Assembly (NCBI GenBank): GCA_000231825.2
Contig: JH720400.1
Span: 2,399-66,398, forward strand
DNA length: 64,000 nucleotides
DNA from: Tetrahymena elliotti 4EA
Lineage: Eukaryota > Ciliophora > Oligohymenophorea > Hymenostomatida > Tetrahymenidae
Direction: 5' to 3'
Shown here: positions 62,801-64,000 of the stretch, in pieces
Layout: the number at the start of each line of letters is the position of its first letter
How positions within the stretch are numbered: position 1 is the first letter of the stretch
The notes under the pieces: model-generated
What the model was told of the DNA's origin: nothing
What the model saw: the letters and a program-made list of their open reading frames with translations, nothing else
Databases searched by the model: none
Program-made: the position numbers and the translations under genes

Positions 62801-63981
62801 AAAATTTAGACCCTTATTTATGTGAGCTCTCTAGTCAGTAGAATGAAAACATATCATATAACGACTCACTTTCAGTGAAAACCTTTTAAGTTGCAAATAA
62901 TTTAATCACATTTACAATTAGACCCTCCTCAAAATATTAAGAGGGCAGCATTAATACAACTAAAAATAGATCTAAAAGTACTTCTGTGAACTTAACCATC
63001 AGCTCATATGTACGAAAACAACTAGGGCCAAAAAGGGTATCAACAGTAGGAGATTAGAATTTTTCTTAAAATAGTTTCGGAGATGAAAAACAAATAAGTG
63101 AAAAGTAATCAAAACATGATTATAAAACTTACGGTATAAAATTTAATAGAAATCAAACAATTCAATCTAACGGTTTAGAACGATATGATTCATCTTAAAT
63201 ACTTGAAGATAATTCTAAAGAAGCTTTCTATTTGCCTAATGAATCTTATATAAAGGGAAGTATTAAAGGTCATCACATTCTAAATTTTTTGAATTATAAA
63301 TCTGATTTATATTAATAAATGTAAAGTCCTCATAATGATATCTATCCTTAGATATAGATTGATAAGTATGAAAGCCAAGGAGACTCAAAAAATACTTTAA
63401 AGAAAAAGTTAACGTTAAGTAGTCTAGGGTCTTCTAAAGTTGGAACTATTGATAATAGATAAATTTATAATTCTAATTTAACGCCAGTTGATTCCTTCCT
63501 TAATTTTTAACCAGACTTCAAAAAAGAAACAGTTCTAAAACTATTGATAGAATATAATAAAAAACAGCAATGCAATTGCTCTTAGATACTAATAGTTGAC
63601 GATAATGATTTTAATTTATATGTTTTATTTTTACGCTTGTAAACATATGGGTTTAAAATAGAAAAGGCGACAAGTGGAGTAATAGCTATTTAAAAAGTTA
63701 AACTTAAATACAACTCATAAGATTGTTGCAAAAAGTACAAATTAATTTTCATGGATATAGATATGCCAGTAAAAGATGGTCATCAAACGAGTTTGGAAAT
63801 AAACTAATTTTTCAAAAATAATAATATCTAACCATCTCCTATCTCAGCTTATACAGCATACGTTTAGTAGAAAGAAATGAATAAAGCTTTTGAAAGTGGA
63901 ATGCAGTATTATATTACCAAACCAATAAACCAAAAAGATTTAGAAGAAGTTCTAATTAAAGTTTTTCAAAAACTTCTATGA
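59827..63981 (+). CDS. Membrane hybrid histidine kinase, 1,384 aa (paralogue)
   Basis: Second of a tandem pair with the gene at 54850. The single exon runs from ATG 59827 to TGA 63979-63981. Four to five N-terminal membrane segments (for example F-F-L-I-L-F-N-G-I-L-Q-L-G-L-L-L; L-L-V-F-I-I-Y-F-I; I-V-I-I-Y-L-G-I-R-V-Y-F-F) precede a CAA-rich Gln tract (about 60465-60485). A PAS-like segment (N-T-G-I-V-L-I-D-S-K-N-N-L-V-Y-S-N) and a long Ser/Asn/Lys linker follow. The kinase core has S-V-T-H-E-L-R-T-P-L-N (His about 700), N-R-I-K-Q-V-L-L-N-L-L-N-N-S-L-K-F, D-T-G-V-G-I-P and G-A-G-L-G-L-S-I-A-N-S. A 400-residue disordered linker leads to the receiver I-L-I-V-D-D-N-D-F-N, F-M-D-I-D-M-P-V-K-D-G (Asp about 1310) and Y-I-T-K-P-I. 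The core is highly similar to the neighbour; the sensory and linker parts have diverged. The ligand is unknown. Confidence 0.93.
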
Positions 63982-64000
63982 GACCAAAGTATTTCATTAA

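Noticed and set aside
1..64000. tRNA, rRNA, snRNA, telomeric C4A2 repeats and CRISPR
   Set aside because: I looked for B-box-like GGTTCGA motifs, conserved U-snRNA cores, CCCCAA repeats and spaced direct repeats, and found none convincing.

Overview
The window looks like macronuclear DNA of an oligohymenophorean ciliate, most probably Tetrahymena. It is roughly 80% A+T. Long, recognisable protein frames (RFC1, a four-finger C2H2 protein, two hybrid histidine kinases, an LRR protein) are open only if TAA and TAG are read as glutamine and TGA is the sole stop. Introns are short (mostly 45-140 nt), AT-rich and GT..AG. No telomere, rRNA, tRNA, CRISPR or bacterial-style operon was seen. All coordinates for spliced genes come from splicing by eye, so exon edges are estimates.

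Layout. 0-12.7 kb: a RING-H2 membrane protein (-), a leucine-rich-repeat protein (-), two uncharacterised genes (+), and a HAD-fold phosphatase-like protein of the CECR5/HDHD5 type (+). 13.9-19 kb: a four-exon TAF11-like TFIID subunit (+), a Qc-SNARE of the SYP7 type (-), and a coiled-coil protein (+). 19-23 kb: a gene-poor stretch with diverged ~200-bp tandem repeats. 23-26.2 kb: a Ser/Asn-rich orphan (+), a strong inverted repeat, and an unresolved small gene (-). 26.5-34 kb: one giant, intron-rich secreted or surface protein (-). 35-36 kb: a smaller orphan sharing a short segment with the first gene (-). 37-40.7 kb: replication factor C large subunit (+). 41.9-44 kb: the C2H2 zinc-finger protein (-). 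46.7-51.3 kb: a 13-exon gene with a Tudor-like module and a very long Gln/Asn-rich tail (+). 52.8-54.2 kb: a CHIP/STUB1-like TPR + U-box ubiquitin ligase (-). 54.9-64 kb: two tandem paralogous membrane hybrid histidine kinases (+).

Genes are independent transcription units with ~0.6-4 kb spacers, several as divergent pairs (LRR/6.2-kb gene, SNARE/coiled coil, zinc finger/46.7-kb gene, CHIP/first kinase). They cover unrelated housekeeping roles: transcription initiation, replication, protein quality control, membrane fusion, signalling and surface proteins. The only clear physical cluster of related genes is the histidine kinase pair.

Limits: in 80% A+T DNA with one stop codon, a stop is expected only about every 60 codons, and many noncoding frames look superficially protein-like. 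I therefore scored short candidates low and recorded tempting frames that I rejected.
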